Assembly: GCA_020847435.1 (NCBI GenBank)
Contig: JADLBX010000036.1
Coordinates: forward strand, 62,001-126,000
DNA length: 64,000 nt
Reading direction: 5' to 3'
Origin: Anaerolineales bacterium
GTDB taxonomy: Bacteria; Chloroflexota; Anaerolineae; Anaerolineales; Villigracilaceae
Shown here: positions 46,470 through 54,840 of the stretch, one piece after another
Position numbering within the stretch: position 1 is the first letter of the stretch
Layout of the letters: every line of letters starts with the position of its first letter
Program-made: the position numbers and the translations under genes
The notes under the pieces: model-generated
Database searches by the model: none
Seen by the model: only the letters and a program-made list of their open reading frames with translations
Told to the model about the DNA's origin: nothing

Positions 46470-47111
46470 ATGGAAATCAAAAGGACTGACATGGAGAAAC
46501 CTCCCGTTCGGAAAACTTTCACCGATTACTTGCGCCTCTGGTTCAAGTGGGTGTTGGATCCGTTGGGGAATTTTTTCAACCGCCTGGGTCTCACGCCGAA
46601 CATGATGACCGTGATCGGAATGATCGGCAACTGTGTCGGCGCGTATTACCTCGCACGCGGCGATTTTTTCACCGGCGGACTCTTCGTGCTGATTATGACG
46701 CCCATCGACGCGTTGGACGGGACGATGGCGCGTCTGCGCGGCGAACCGAGCGATTTCGGCGCCTTCGTGGATTCGGTCAGCGACCGCTATTCCGAGTTGA
46801 TCATCTACGGCGGGTTGCTGTATCACTTCTTGCAGGTTGGCGAACCGTTGGGCGGAATGCTCACATTCGTGGCGGCGGCGGGCTCGGTGTTGGTGTCTTA
46901 TGTCAAGGCGCGCGCGGAGGGGTTGGGCTACGGCGCCAAGGTCGGTCTGCTGACGCGGGTCGAGCGTTATCTTGTGCTTGCGCCCTCGTTGGTCTTGGGT
47001 ATTTACCACATCGGTCTCGCGATCATCGCGGTCTTTGCCAATATCACTGCCTTACAACGGATTTGGTTTGTGCGGAGTCAGGCGCATAAGCAAATGAACG
47101 CGGAAAAGTAA
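46470..47111 (+). CDS. CDP-alcohol phosphatidyltransferase family protein
   Basis: DALDGTMARLRGEPSDFGAFVDSVSDR (DGx2ARx8Gx3Dx3D). Confidence 0.92.
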   Translation: MEIKRTDMEKPPVRKTFTDYLRLWFKWVLDPLGNFFNRLGLTPNMMTVIGMIGNCVGAYYLARGDFFTGGLFVLIMTPIDALDGTMARLRGEPSDFGAFVDSVSDRYSELIIYGGLLYHFLQVGEPLGGMLTFVAAAGSVLVSYVKARAEGLGYGAKVGLLTRVERYLVLAPSLVLGIYHIGLAIIAVFANITALQRIWFVRSQAHKQMNAEK

Positions 47112-47123
47112 AGGAAATCGCTC

Positions 47124-47975
47124 ATGCAATTCTTTCAATTCGACGGAATGCACTTTGTTTTGTTCGGCGCGGAACGCACCATTCACTGGTACGGCATCAT
47201 CCTCATGCTGGGGGCGGCGGCTGGCGCCTGGCTGGCAATGAAATCGGCGAAGCGGCGCGGTTACGACCCGGAGATCGTTTTGGATTTATTCACCTATCTT
47301 TTGATCGGCGGCGTGATCGGAGCAAGGCTCTGGCATGTGTTTACGCCTCCGCCTTCTTCGCTGGCGCTCGATCCGCTGACGGGTGAAATGGTCAACCCCT
47401 ATTTCGCGGGCGGCGTCGTTCACCTTCTGGATATTCTGGCGGTGTGGAACGGCGGATTGGGCATCCCCGGCGCGGTGATCGGAGGCGCGGTGGTCCTGTT
47501 CTGGTACACGCGCAAGCGCGGACTTGGTTTCGCGGAATGGGCGGACATCGCCGCGCCGAGTCTGCCGCTGGGGCAGGCGATCGGACGTTGGGGAAATTTT
47601 TTCAACCAGGAGTTGTACGGCGCGCCGACCAACCTGCCGTGGGCGATTCGCATTGACGAGAGTCATCGCGTGGCTGGCTATCAGCAGTTCGAATACTATC
47701 ATCCGTTGTTTTTGTACGAAGCGATCTTGAATCTTGCGAACATGTTCTTTCTGTTGTGGCTGTCGCGCCGCTATGCCGACAGGTTGAAGAACGGCGATAT
47801 TTTCCTCGCGTATCTTGTGACGTATCCGCTGATTCGATTCGCGCTCGACTTTCTGCGGCTCGACGCGTCGTTGGTGGCGGGGATCAACGTCAACCAAACG
47901 TTTATGGCGGCAGTGGCGGTCTGCGCTGGCGCGGCGTTGTTCGTGCGGCACAGAAACGACCTCGCCAACCGGTAA
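47124..47975 (+). CDS. lgt: Prolipoprotein diacylglyceryl transferase
   Basis: IHWYGIILMLGAAAGAW, GGVIGARLWHV, GQAIGRWGNFFNQELYG. Confidence 0.95.
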   Translation: MQFFQFDGMHFVLFGAERTIHWYGIILMLGAAAGAWLAMKSAKRRGYDPEIVLDLFTYLLIGGVIGARLWHVFTPPPSSLALDPLTGEMVNPYFAGGVVHLLDILAVWNGGLGIPGAVIGGAVVLFWYTRKRGLGFAEWADIAAPSLPLGQAIGRWGNFFNQELYGAPTNLPWAIRIDESHRVAGYQQFEYYHPLFLYEAILNLANMFFLLWLSRRYADRLKNGDIFLAYLVTYPLIRFALDFLRLDASLVAGINVNQTFMAAVAVCAGAALFVRHRNDLANR

Positions 47976-48070
47976 ATTTGAGGCTATCAAAACTGGAGGG
48001 GGACTGTTGTCTTATTGACTGTAAAATTGGCGCTGGCTATGCTCCAATTCAAATTTATCGAAGGTTAGCA

Positions 48071-49009
48071 ATGATCGAAACAAACGACCTGAGCAAACAA
48101 TTCAATAACAGTTTTTGGGCGGTGGAAGGGGTGACGTTGAACGTCCGCCCCGGGAAGATCCTCGCGTTGTTGGGTCAGAATGGCGCGGGCAAAACAACCA
48201 CCGTGCGGATGTTGACCGCTTTGCTGTCTCCGACGCGCGGCTGGGCGCGCGTGGCGGGCTACAACGTGACGGAACATCCGCAGGCGGTCCGCGCGAATGT
48301 CGGCGTGCTGACCGAGCAACACGGTCTCTATCTGCGCATGACTGCCGATGAATACCTCGACTATTTCGGCACGATCTATGGCTTGGATGCTATCCAGCGG
48401 AAGGCGCGCGCCGACTATCTGCTGGAATATTTTGGGCTTGCCGAAGCCGCGCAACGCCGCTCCGGTGAATATTCGAAAGGGATGAAACAGAAACTGGCGC
48501 TGGCGCGTGCGTTGATCCACGACCCGTCGGTGTTGTTGTTGGACGAGCCCACCTCCGCCATGGACCCCGAATCGTCGCGGCTGGTGAGGGATGAGATCGC
48601 GCGCTTGAAATCTTCACAGCGGACGATCATTATTTGCACGCATAATCTCGCCGAAGCCGAAGCGCTGGCGGATGAGATTGCCATTATCTATCGCGGCAAA
48701 ATTCTGTTGAACGGGTCGTTGAGCGAGTTGAAAAACCGGGTGTTGGGGCCGGTGGAGTACGAAGCCATCTTTGCCGAACCGTTCGACGTGGGAGATTTCG
48801 ATCTGCCCGCCGGGGTGGCGATCGTCTCGCGCAGCGCCACCAGCCTCAAGTTCCGGGTTGAATCGCCGCAAACGGCGAATCCGAAACTCGTGCATGCGTT
48901 GGCGTCCCGCAACGCGCCGTTGCTCTCCTTCCACGAAGCGCCGAGGAGACTCGAGCAGGTGTATTTGAAAACGATGGCGGATGCGCAAGGATTGGCTTAT
49001 GCGGCGTAA
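48071..49009 (+). CDS. ABC-2 type transporter ATP-binding protein
   Basis: LLGQNGAGKTTTVRML, YSKGMKQKLALARAL, LLLDEPTSAMDP; ORF-track start 47756 overlaps lgt and is too long. Confidence 0.93.
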   Translation: MIETNDLSKQFNNSFWAVEGVTLNVRPGKILALLGQNGAGKTTTVRMLTALLSPTRGWARVAGYNVTEHPQAVRANVGVLTEQHGLYLRMTADEYLDYFGTIYGLDAIQRKARADYLLEYFGLAEAAQRRSGEYSKGMKQKLALARALIHDPSVLLLDEPTSAMDPESSRLVRDEIARLKSSQRTIIICTHNLAEAEALADEIAIIYRGKILLNGSLSELKNRVLGPVEYEAIFAEPFDVGDFDLPAGVAIVSRSATSLKFRVESPQTANPKLVHALASRNAPLLSFHEAPRRLEQVYLKTMADAQGLAYAA

Positions 49010-50432
49010 CTGGGATGCGATCTGGATGGTGGCGCGGCGCGAGTTTGTGGACCAACTGCGCGATTGGCGCATCGTTCTACCGATGCTGACGCTGATCGCG
49101 TTGTTCCCATTCGTGGCGGACGATTCGACGCGCCAGGCGATCGAGTTTATGAACAAGTATGGGGGCGACCTGATTCTGGAGCGACTCGTGCCGTTCGTGG
49201 TGTTGGTGATCGGGTTTTTCCCGTTGTCGTTCACTTTGGTGGTCGCGCTCGAGTCGTTCGTCGGCGAAAAAGAACGCGGGACCATCGAGCCGTTGCTGAG
49301 TTCGCCGCTCGAAGATTCGCATATCTATTTTGGGAAATTGTTGGTTGGGATCACGACGCCGCTGCTCTTCAGCGGTGTGTCCGTCATTCTTTATCTGTTG
49401 CTCATCTCGCGCCGCGAGATCGCTTTGCCGAGCGCATATATCCTCGCGTTGGTGTCGCTGTTGACCTTTGCTCACGCGGTGTTGATGGTCAGTTCGGCGA
49501 TCGTGATCTCGGTGCAGGCGACGACGGTCCGCGCGGCGAACTTACTGGCGTCGTTCATTGTGGTCCCGGTGGCGTTCCTTTTGCAGGGCGAAACGGTGTT
49601 GATCTTCTGGGGCAACGAGGATGTCTTGTGGCTGGCGATCGTCGCGGTGACGTTGTTGGCGTGGCTGATCGTGCGCTTGGGGCTTTCACATTTCCGCCGC
49701 GAATATCTACTGGGGCGTGAAATTGACACCCTGAACTTCAAACATCTCGCGCGCACTTTTTGGACGCGGTTCAAGGGCGAGGCGGATGGAGTTCTGGAAT
49801 GGTACACCCACGAGTTGCCGCAGACGCTGAGACAACTGGTAAAGCCGTTGTTGATCGTGTCCTTACTTGGGGTTGCCGCGATTGCCGCGAGTTACTTGTG
49901 GGTGATCGTCGAGGTGCCCGAAATGATCACACTGACGCCAGACCGGACAGATCGAATCCGTACCTTCGTGACCGGCAACCTAGCGCTCCTTGACGAGGTC
50001 AGCGAGCAATTGCCGGCGCCGATCCTGTTCTTGCATAACGCGCGGGCAGTGACCGGCATTTTTCTGTTTGGCTTGTTCTCGTTTGGCACTCTCGGCATAA
50101 CGTTCTTTCTCGTGAACATGGGACTGGTCGGCGCGGTGTTGGGCGGCGCTCAGTTGATCGGTCTCTCCCCGTTGTTGACTTTCGCCGCCGGGATTTTGCC
50201 GCACGGCATTTTTGAATTGACTGCTTTCTTCATCGCCACTGCCGCCATCTTGAAGATCGGCGCTCAATTGGTCACGCCTCAGCCTGAGAAAAGCCTGGGT
50301 GAAATCCTGCTGGTTTGCATTGCCGATTGGTTCCGGGTCTTCCTTGGCGTTGTTTTGCCCCTGCTGGCGCTTGCGGCGGTACTCGAAATTTATCTCACCC
50401 CGGTCTTAATCCAACTGGCGTTTAAGCCATAA
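48999..50432 (+). CDS. ABC-2 type transporter permease
   Basis: Multiple TMs, VGEKERGTIEPLLSSPLEDSHIYFGKL; overlaps ATPase gene. Confidence 0.88.
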   Translation: MRRNWDAIWMVARREFVDQLRDWRIVLPMLTLIALFPFVADDSTRQAIEFMNKYGGDLILERLVPFVVLVIGFFPLSFTLVVALESFVGEKERGTIEPLLSSPLEDSHIYFGKLLVGITTPLLFSGVSVILYLLLISRREIALPSAYILALVSLLTFAHAVLMVSSAIVISVQATTVRAANLLASFIVVPVAFLLQGETVLIFWGNEDVLWLAIVAVTLLAWLIVRLGLSHFRREYLLGREIDTLNFKHLARTFWTRFKGEADGVLEWYTHELPQTLRQLVKPLLIVSLLGVAAIAASYLWVIVEVPEMITLTPDRTDRIRTFVTGNLALLDEVSEQLPAPILFLHNARAVTGIFLFGLFSFGTLGITFFLVNMGLVGAVLGGAQLIGLSPLLTFAAGILPHGIFELTAFFIATAAILKIGAQLVTPQPEKSLGEILLVCIADWFRVFLGVVLPLLALAAVLEIYLTPVLIQLAFKP

Positions 50433-50448
50433 CGACAACGAGGCGTTC

Positions 50449-51204
50449 ATGCCAAAAGTGATCATTCTGGGTTCGTCCAATGCAGTTCCTTCGATCCGCC
50501 ATGAGAATACCCATCTTGTCATCGTTGGCGAGGAGCGCACGATCCTTGTGGATTGTGTCAGCACGCCGGTCGTCCGCCTTGAGCAGGCAGGCGTGGACTT
50601 TAACTCGCTGACCGATGTGGTTGTTACACATTTCCACCCGGACCATGTGGCGGGCATTCCGCTTTTGCTGATGGATATGTGGCTCATGGGGCGCACGCAA
50701 CCGTTGAACATTTACGGCTTGCATTTCACCATGGATCGCCTCGAGGATTTGATGGGCTTCTACGGCTGGGACGAGTGGCCCAACTTTTTCCCCGTTGGTT
50801 TTTACCGCCTGCCCGAAGCGGAAATGGCAACCGTGCTCGATTGCGATGAGTTCAGAGTCAAATCCTCGCCGGTGCATCACATGATTCCCACGATCGGGTT
50901 GCGGGTCGAATGTCTCGCGGACGGCAAAGTTTTAGCGTATTCTTGCGATACCGAACCTTGCGAGCAGACCGTCCGCCTCGCGGCAGGGGCGGATATCCTC
51001 ATCCACGAAGCGGCGGGCGCGACCTTCGGACATTCCTCCGCAGAGCAGGCGGGCGAGATCGCCGCCAAAGCGGAAGTCGGAAAACTATATCTGATTCATT
51101 ACCCGACGGGGCGGTTTGCCGGCGGCGATATTGCCGCCGACGCGCGCAAGACGTTCAACGGCGAAGTGATCGTCGCGACCGACTTTATGACGATCGAAAT
51201 CTAA
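50449..51204 (+). CDS. MBL-fold metallo-hydrolase (RNase Z-like)
   Basis: VVTHFHPDHVAGIPLL; YSCDTEPCEQTVRLAAGADILIHEA. Confidence 0.9.
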   Translation: MPKVIILGSSNAVPSIRHENTHLVIVGEERTILVDCVSTPVVRLEQAGVDFNSLTDVVVTHFHPDHVAGIPLLLMDMWLMGRTQPLNIYGLHFTMDRLEDLMGFYGWDEWPNFFPVGFYRLPEAEMATVLDCDEFRVKSSPVHHMIPTIGLRVECLADGKVLAYSCDTEPCEQTVRLAAGADILIHEAAGATFGHSSAEQAGEIAAKAEVGKLYLIHYPTGRFAGGDIAADARKTFNGEVIVATDFMTIEI

Positions 51205-51245
51205 CAAAAGCGACGGTCATCATCAAGATGACCGTCGCTTTTGTT
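51203..51245. terminator. Bidirectional terminator between convergent genes
   Basis: AACAAAAGCGACGGTCAT/ATGACCGTCGCTTTTGTT, 18-bp arms. Confidence 0.9.
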
Positions 51246-51749
51246 TTACCAACCGGCGAAATACGGTTCCCATTCACGGTATTCGTTCAAGTGTTTCCCG
51301 AAGATATACGCGGCGTTGGCGGGAGGCTCCCGCGGCGGCATCGTCAAATGCAGGTGCGATTCCTCCACGCGCCTTCCACCCTTGCGGTGATTGCATGAAG
51401 GGCAGGCGGCGACCACGTTCGTCCAAATGTGCGCGCCGCCGAGATGCCGCGGGATCACGTGATCCACAGTCAACCCGCCTTCGCGCTTGCCGCAATACTG
51501 GCAGGTATAATTATCCCGCCGAAAGACTTCGCGCCGCGTCAACTTGACATGCGGGCGCGGACGATGGATCTGGATCTCCAGCCGGATGATCGAAGGGCGC
51601 GGGATCAACTCCCTGACGGTTCGAATATGCCCGCGCCCATTCATCACCATACCGGCTTTGCCTGCCAGAAGCAAACCCACCGCGCGCCGCGTCGTACAGA
51701 CGTTGATCGGTTCGAAATTTGCGTTTAGCACCAGTACGGGTTCGTGCAT
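51246..51749 (-). CDS. HNH endonuclease
   Basis: RREVFRRDNYTCQYCGKREGGLTVDHVIPRHLGGAHIWTNVVAACPSCNHRKGGR; start moved to MHEPVLVLNANFEPINV. Confidence 0.92.
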   Translation of the reverse strand: MHEPVLVLNANFEPINVCTTRRAVGLLLAGKAGMVMNGRGHIRTVRELIPRPSIIRLEIQIHRPRPHVKLTRREVFRRDNYTCQYCGKREGGLTVDHVIPRHLGGAHIWTNVVAACPSCNHRKGGRRVEESHLHLTMPPREPPANAAYIFGKHLNEYREWEPYFAGW

Positions 51750-51839
51750 GTTGTCTCCGTAAACAGGCACGATTATACTGCTGATTTTTTTGAATGGGTA
51801 AAACGACCCTTGAACTGCAAGTAAAGTAAAGGAGCGCGC

Positions 51840-52730
51840 GTGAATGTATTGATCGCGGGCGGCGCTGGGTTTCTCGGCTCGACCATCGCCAAAACTCTCA
51901 CAGCAGATGGGCACACGGTCTTCATCCTCACCCGCCGCCAGCCGCGTGCGCCCAACCAAATCCAATGGGATGGATTCGCGAGCGGAGCATGGAGTCGCAT
52001 CCTCAACGAGGCAGACGCGGTGGTCAACCTCACAGGATACAGTACCTCGCACTGGCCCTGGACGAAGGCGACGAAACAACGCTTTGTGGATTCACGCGTC
52101 TTACCCGGACGGGCGCTTGTCTCTGCCATCGGACGCGCAACGCGCCGCCCCCGCGTTTTCCTGCAAGCGTCGGGCATCAACCATTACGGCTTGCGCGGCG
52201 ACTCACCCGCCGACGAAGCCACTCCGCCCGGCGACGATTTCCTCGCACAACTCACCGTCCAGTGGGAAGCGGCGACACAACCTCTCGAAGAACTCGGCGT
52301 GCGGCGCGTCGTCTTGCGTTCGGCGGTTGTGCTTGATCGGCGCGGCGGATTATTCCCATTGATGGTTTTGCCGGTGAAATTATTCTTTGGCGGCAGGTTC
52401 GGAAACGGCGCCCAAGCCTTCCCATGGATTCACATCGAAGATTACATCCGCGCCATTCGCTTCCTGTTGGAACAGGCTGACGCGCGCGGCGCCTTCAACC
52501 TGATCGCGCCCGAACCGACCTCGAACGCGGAGTTCATGCGCGCGGTGTGCAAATCCCTTGCCCGCCCATATTGGTTTCACATCCCGGAGTTTTTGTTGAG
52601 GGCAGCGCTCGGCGAAATGAGCGTCATGTTGGCAGACGGTCGTTTTGTCCAGCCGAAACGTCTGCTGGACTCGGGTTTCAAGTTCAACTATGGAAAACTG
52701 AACGATGCTTTGGAAAATTTATTCGCTTGA
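51840..52730 (+). CDS. TIGR01777-type NAD-dependent epimerase (SDR39U1-like)
   Basis: MNVLIAGGAGFLGSTIAKTL; DAVVNLTGYSTSHWPWTKATKQRFVDSRVLPGRALV; GNGAQAFPWIHIEDYIRAIRFLLE. Confidence 0.92.
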   Translation: MNVLIAGGAGFLGSTIAKTLTADGHTVFILTRRQPRAPNQIQWDGFASGAWSRILNEADAVVNLTGYSTSHWPWTKATKQRFVDSRVLPGRALVSAIGRATRRPRVFLQASGINHYGLRGDSPADEATPPGDDFLAQLTVQWEAATQPLEELGVRRVVLRSAVVLDRRGGLFPLMVLPVKLFFGGRFGNGAQAFPWIHIEDYIRAIRFLLEQADARGAFNLIAPEPTSNAEFMRAVCKSLARPYWFHIPEFLLRAALGEMSVMLADGRFVQPKRLLDSGFKFNYGKLNDALENLFA

Positions 52731-52742
52731 CGAGGAGTTTGC

Positions 52743-53408
52743 ATGAAACGATTGATTTTGTTATTGAGCCTGGTCCTCTCAGCCTGCTCCGGAGTGGGTC
52801 AGCCGCAGGGGTTTGCGCAACCCCTGCCAACCGCATTGATTGACCCGTCGTACCCCACGGTTGAGTCGGCGCCTGTCGCGCCGGTTCAATCCTCCAGCGG
52901 CGTCAATATCAGCGCGACGCGCGCCTGGCGCGACGGCAAGGATGTGAATGCCGAAATTTGCTTCACATTGATTGACGGGTCCGACTGGTCCATTTGGGGC
53001 GCCAGCCTGCAATACGGCGAGACCGTGGTTTTCGATTTCTCCTCGACATTGCTCAGTTTGCAGGAACCGGTGGAGGGTCAATCCGGTGTGCGCTGTGACA
53101 TGCTCTCCTTTTTCAACATCCCGCCAGATGCCGACCTCTCCAGTGTGACGATCAGCGTGGACGCCATCGCCGCGCCGCCGCGCCCGGAAGATTACTGCAC
53201 GATCTACATGCCGAAGATCCAGCAGGCGCTCGATGCGCGCGGCGCCGGTATCGCGCTGGGGTGCGCCGATGCGAACGGCGTGCAGGTGATGCAGGTTGTC
53301 GGCAAACCGGACGCCATGTCGCAGGAGGAAGCGGAACAGATCGTCTTCAGCGACGAGTTCTACACGATCCGCGGTCCCTGGTCGTTCACTTTCAATCTTG
53401 GTCAGTAG
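52743..53408 (+). CDS. Putative lipoprotein of unknown function
   Basis: MKRLILLLSLVLSACSGVG lipobox. Confidence 0.7.
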   Translation: MKRLILLLSLVLSACSGVGQPQGFAQPLPTALIDPSYPTVESAPVAPVQSSSGVNISATRAWRDGKDVNAEICFTLIDGSDWSIWGASLQYGETVVFDFSSTLLSLQEPVEGQSGVRCDMLSFFNIPPDADLSSVTISVDAIAAPPRPEDYCTIYMPKIQQALDARGAGIALGCADANGVQVMQVVGKPDAMSQEEAEQIVFSDEFYTIRGPWSFTFNLGQ

Positions 53409-53431
53409 GGCAATTTGCCAAATTGTCCTAC
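53405..53431 (+). terminator. Terminator-like hairpin overlapping the lipoprotein stop
   Basis: GTAGGGCAATTT-GCC-AAATTGTCCTAC. Confidence 0.55.
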
Positions 53432-53536
53432 TTGCCTGTTTGACATTCGTTCTGTTGTATAATCGGCGCATGTCCAGTATTGAACGGTCCGAAAGGTATT
53501 GTTATCGCTTTTCGTAAGTAACACGAAGGCGACTTG

Positions 53537-53572
53537 AACGCGTGGCGCCGGCGCGCCGCGCGTTTTTATTTG
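53537..53572 (+). terminator. GC-rich hairpin plus T-tract in the tyrS leader (attenuator candidate)
   Basis: ACGCGTGGCGC-CGG-CGCGCCGCGCGT then TTTTATTT, ~50 nt before tyrS ATG. Confidence 0.6.
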
Positions 53573-53619
53573 TAAATTTTGTGGGGCGGGAGGGCATCCC
53601 GCTTGACGCGGAGGCAGGC

Positions 53620-54819
53620 ATGAATCTCGACGAACAAGTTGAAATCTTGATGCAAGGCGCTGAATATGGCGACGACGACTTGAAAAAGGCGATGACCGCC
53701 GAACTGCGCGCCCGCCTCGCGGAGGGCAGACCGTTACGCGTCTATTGCGGTTACGATCCCACCTCTACCGATCTGCATTTGGGACACACGATCACCATGC
53801 GAAAACTGCGGCAGTTTCAAGATTTGGGGCATGAAGTTACTTTCTTGATCGGCAGTTACACCGCGCTGGTTGGCGACCCCTCGGATAAAAACAAGGCGCG
53901 TCCACTGCTCACACAGGAACAGATCGAGGAAAATTCCAAAACGTACGCCGCACAGGCGTTCCGCGTGCTCGATCAGTCGAGGACCAAAGTCCGATACAAC
54001 GGTGAGTGGCTGAGTGAATTGTCGCTTGTAGACTTAATTCGCCTTGGGCAGAACTTTACCGTCCAGCAGTTTTTGGCGCGCGAGAATTTCGCCAACCGCT
54101 TGGGGAAGGGCGAACCAATCTTCCTGCACGAGACTTTCTACGCGTTGATGCAGGGCTACGACGCGGTTGCCATGCAAACCGACGTGCAAGTCGGCGGCAC
54201 CGATCAATTGTTCAACATCATCGTGGCGGGGAGAAAATTGCAGGAGGCGTTGGGGCAGAAGCCGCTGGTCGGCATCATCACCGGGATTTTGCCCGGCACC
54301 GACGGTGTGCAACGCATGTCGAAATCCACCGGCAATATCGTCCCGATCAACACCGGCGCGGAGGATATGTACGGCAAATTGATGTCCATTCCCGATTTTG
54401 CGATGGGCAAGTACATGCGCCTCGTCACGCGTTGGAGTCCGCACGAGATTGACGGGCTGGAAAAAGACTTATCCGAGAATAAAGCCCACCCACGCGATGT
54501 GAAGATGAAGTTGGCGCGCGAGATTGTAGCCATTTTCTACGGCGAGTCAGATGCCCAGTCCGCGCAAGCAGCGTTCGTTAAGTTATTCCAGCAAAGGGAA
54601 ACCCCGCAGGAGATGCTGGAGTTCCAGTTGCAATCGGGTCAGACTGTTTTGGAGGTCCTGCTTGCGGCGAAATTTGTCGCGAGTAAATCGGAGGCGCGGC
54701 GTTTGTTCGAGCAGAAGGGTGTGCGGCTGGACGGTGAAACGATTGACAACGGAAATATGGTTTTTCCGCATCCCGGCGTTTTGCAGGTGGGTAAGCGGAA
54801 ATTCTTGCGTGTGAAGTGA
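53620..54819 (+). CDS. tyrS: Tyrosyl-tRNA synthetase
   Basis: CGYDPTSTDLHLGHTITMRKLRQFQDLGHEVTFLIGSYTALVGDPS; RMSKSTGN (KMSKS-like); C-term S4; ATG 53620. Confidence 0.95.
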   Translation: MNLDEQVEILMQGAEYGDDDLKKAMTAELRARLAEGRPLRVYCGYDPTSTDLHLGHTITMRKLRQFQDLGHEVTFLIGSYTALVGDPSDKNKARPLLTQEQIEENSKTYAAQAFRVLDQSRTKVRYNGEWLSELSLVDLIRLGQNFTVQQFLARENFANRLGKGEPIFLHETFYALMQGYDAVAMQTDVQVGGTDQLFNIIVAGRKLQEALGQKPLVGIITGILPGTDGVQRMSKSTGNIVPINTGAEDMYGKLMSIPDFAMGKYMRLVTRWSPHEIDGLEKDLSENKAHPRDVKMKLAREIVAIFYGESDAQSAQAAFVKLFQQRETPQEMLEFQLQSGQTVLEVLLAAKFVASKSEARRLFEQKGVRLDGETIDNGNMVFPHPGVLQVGKRKFLRVK

Positions 54820-54840
54820 CCGATCGGGATGGCGGCCGCT

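Noticed and set aside
47756-48070. N-terminal extension of the ABC ATPase in the ORF track
   Set aside because: Overlaps lgt in another frame; a normal ABC start MIETNDLSKQF is at 48071.
53410-53620. Canonical T-box riboswitch for tyrS
   Set aside because: No convincing Stem I, specifier loop or AGGGTGGNACCGCG box; kept only as an attenuator candidate.
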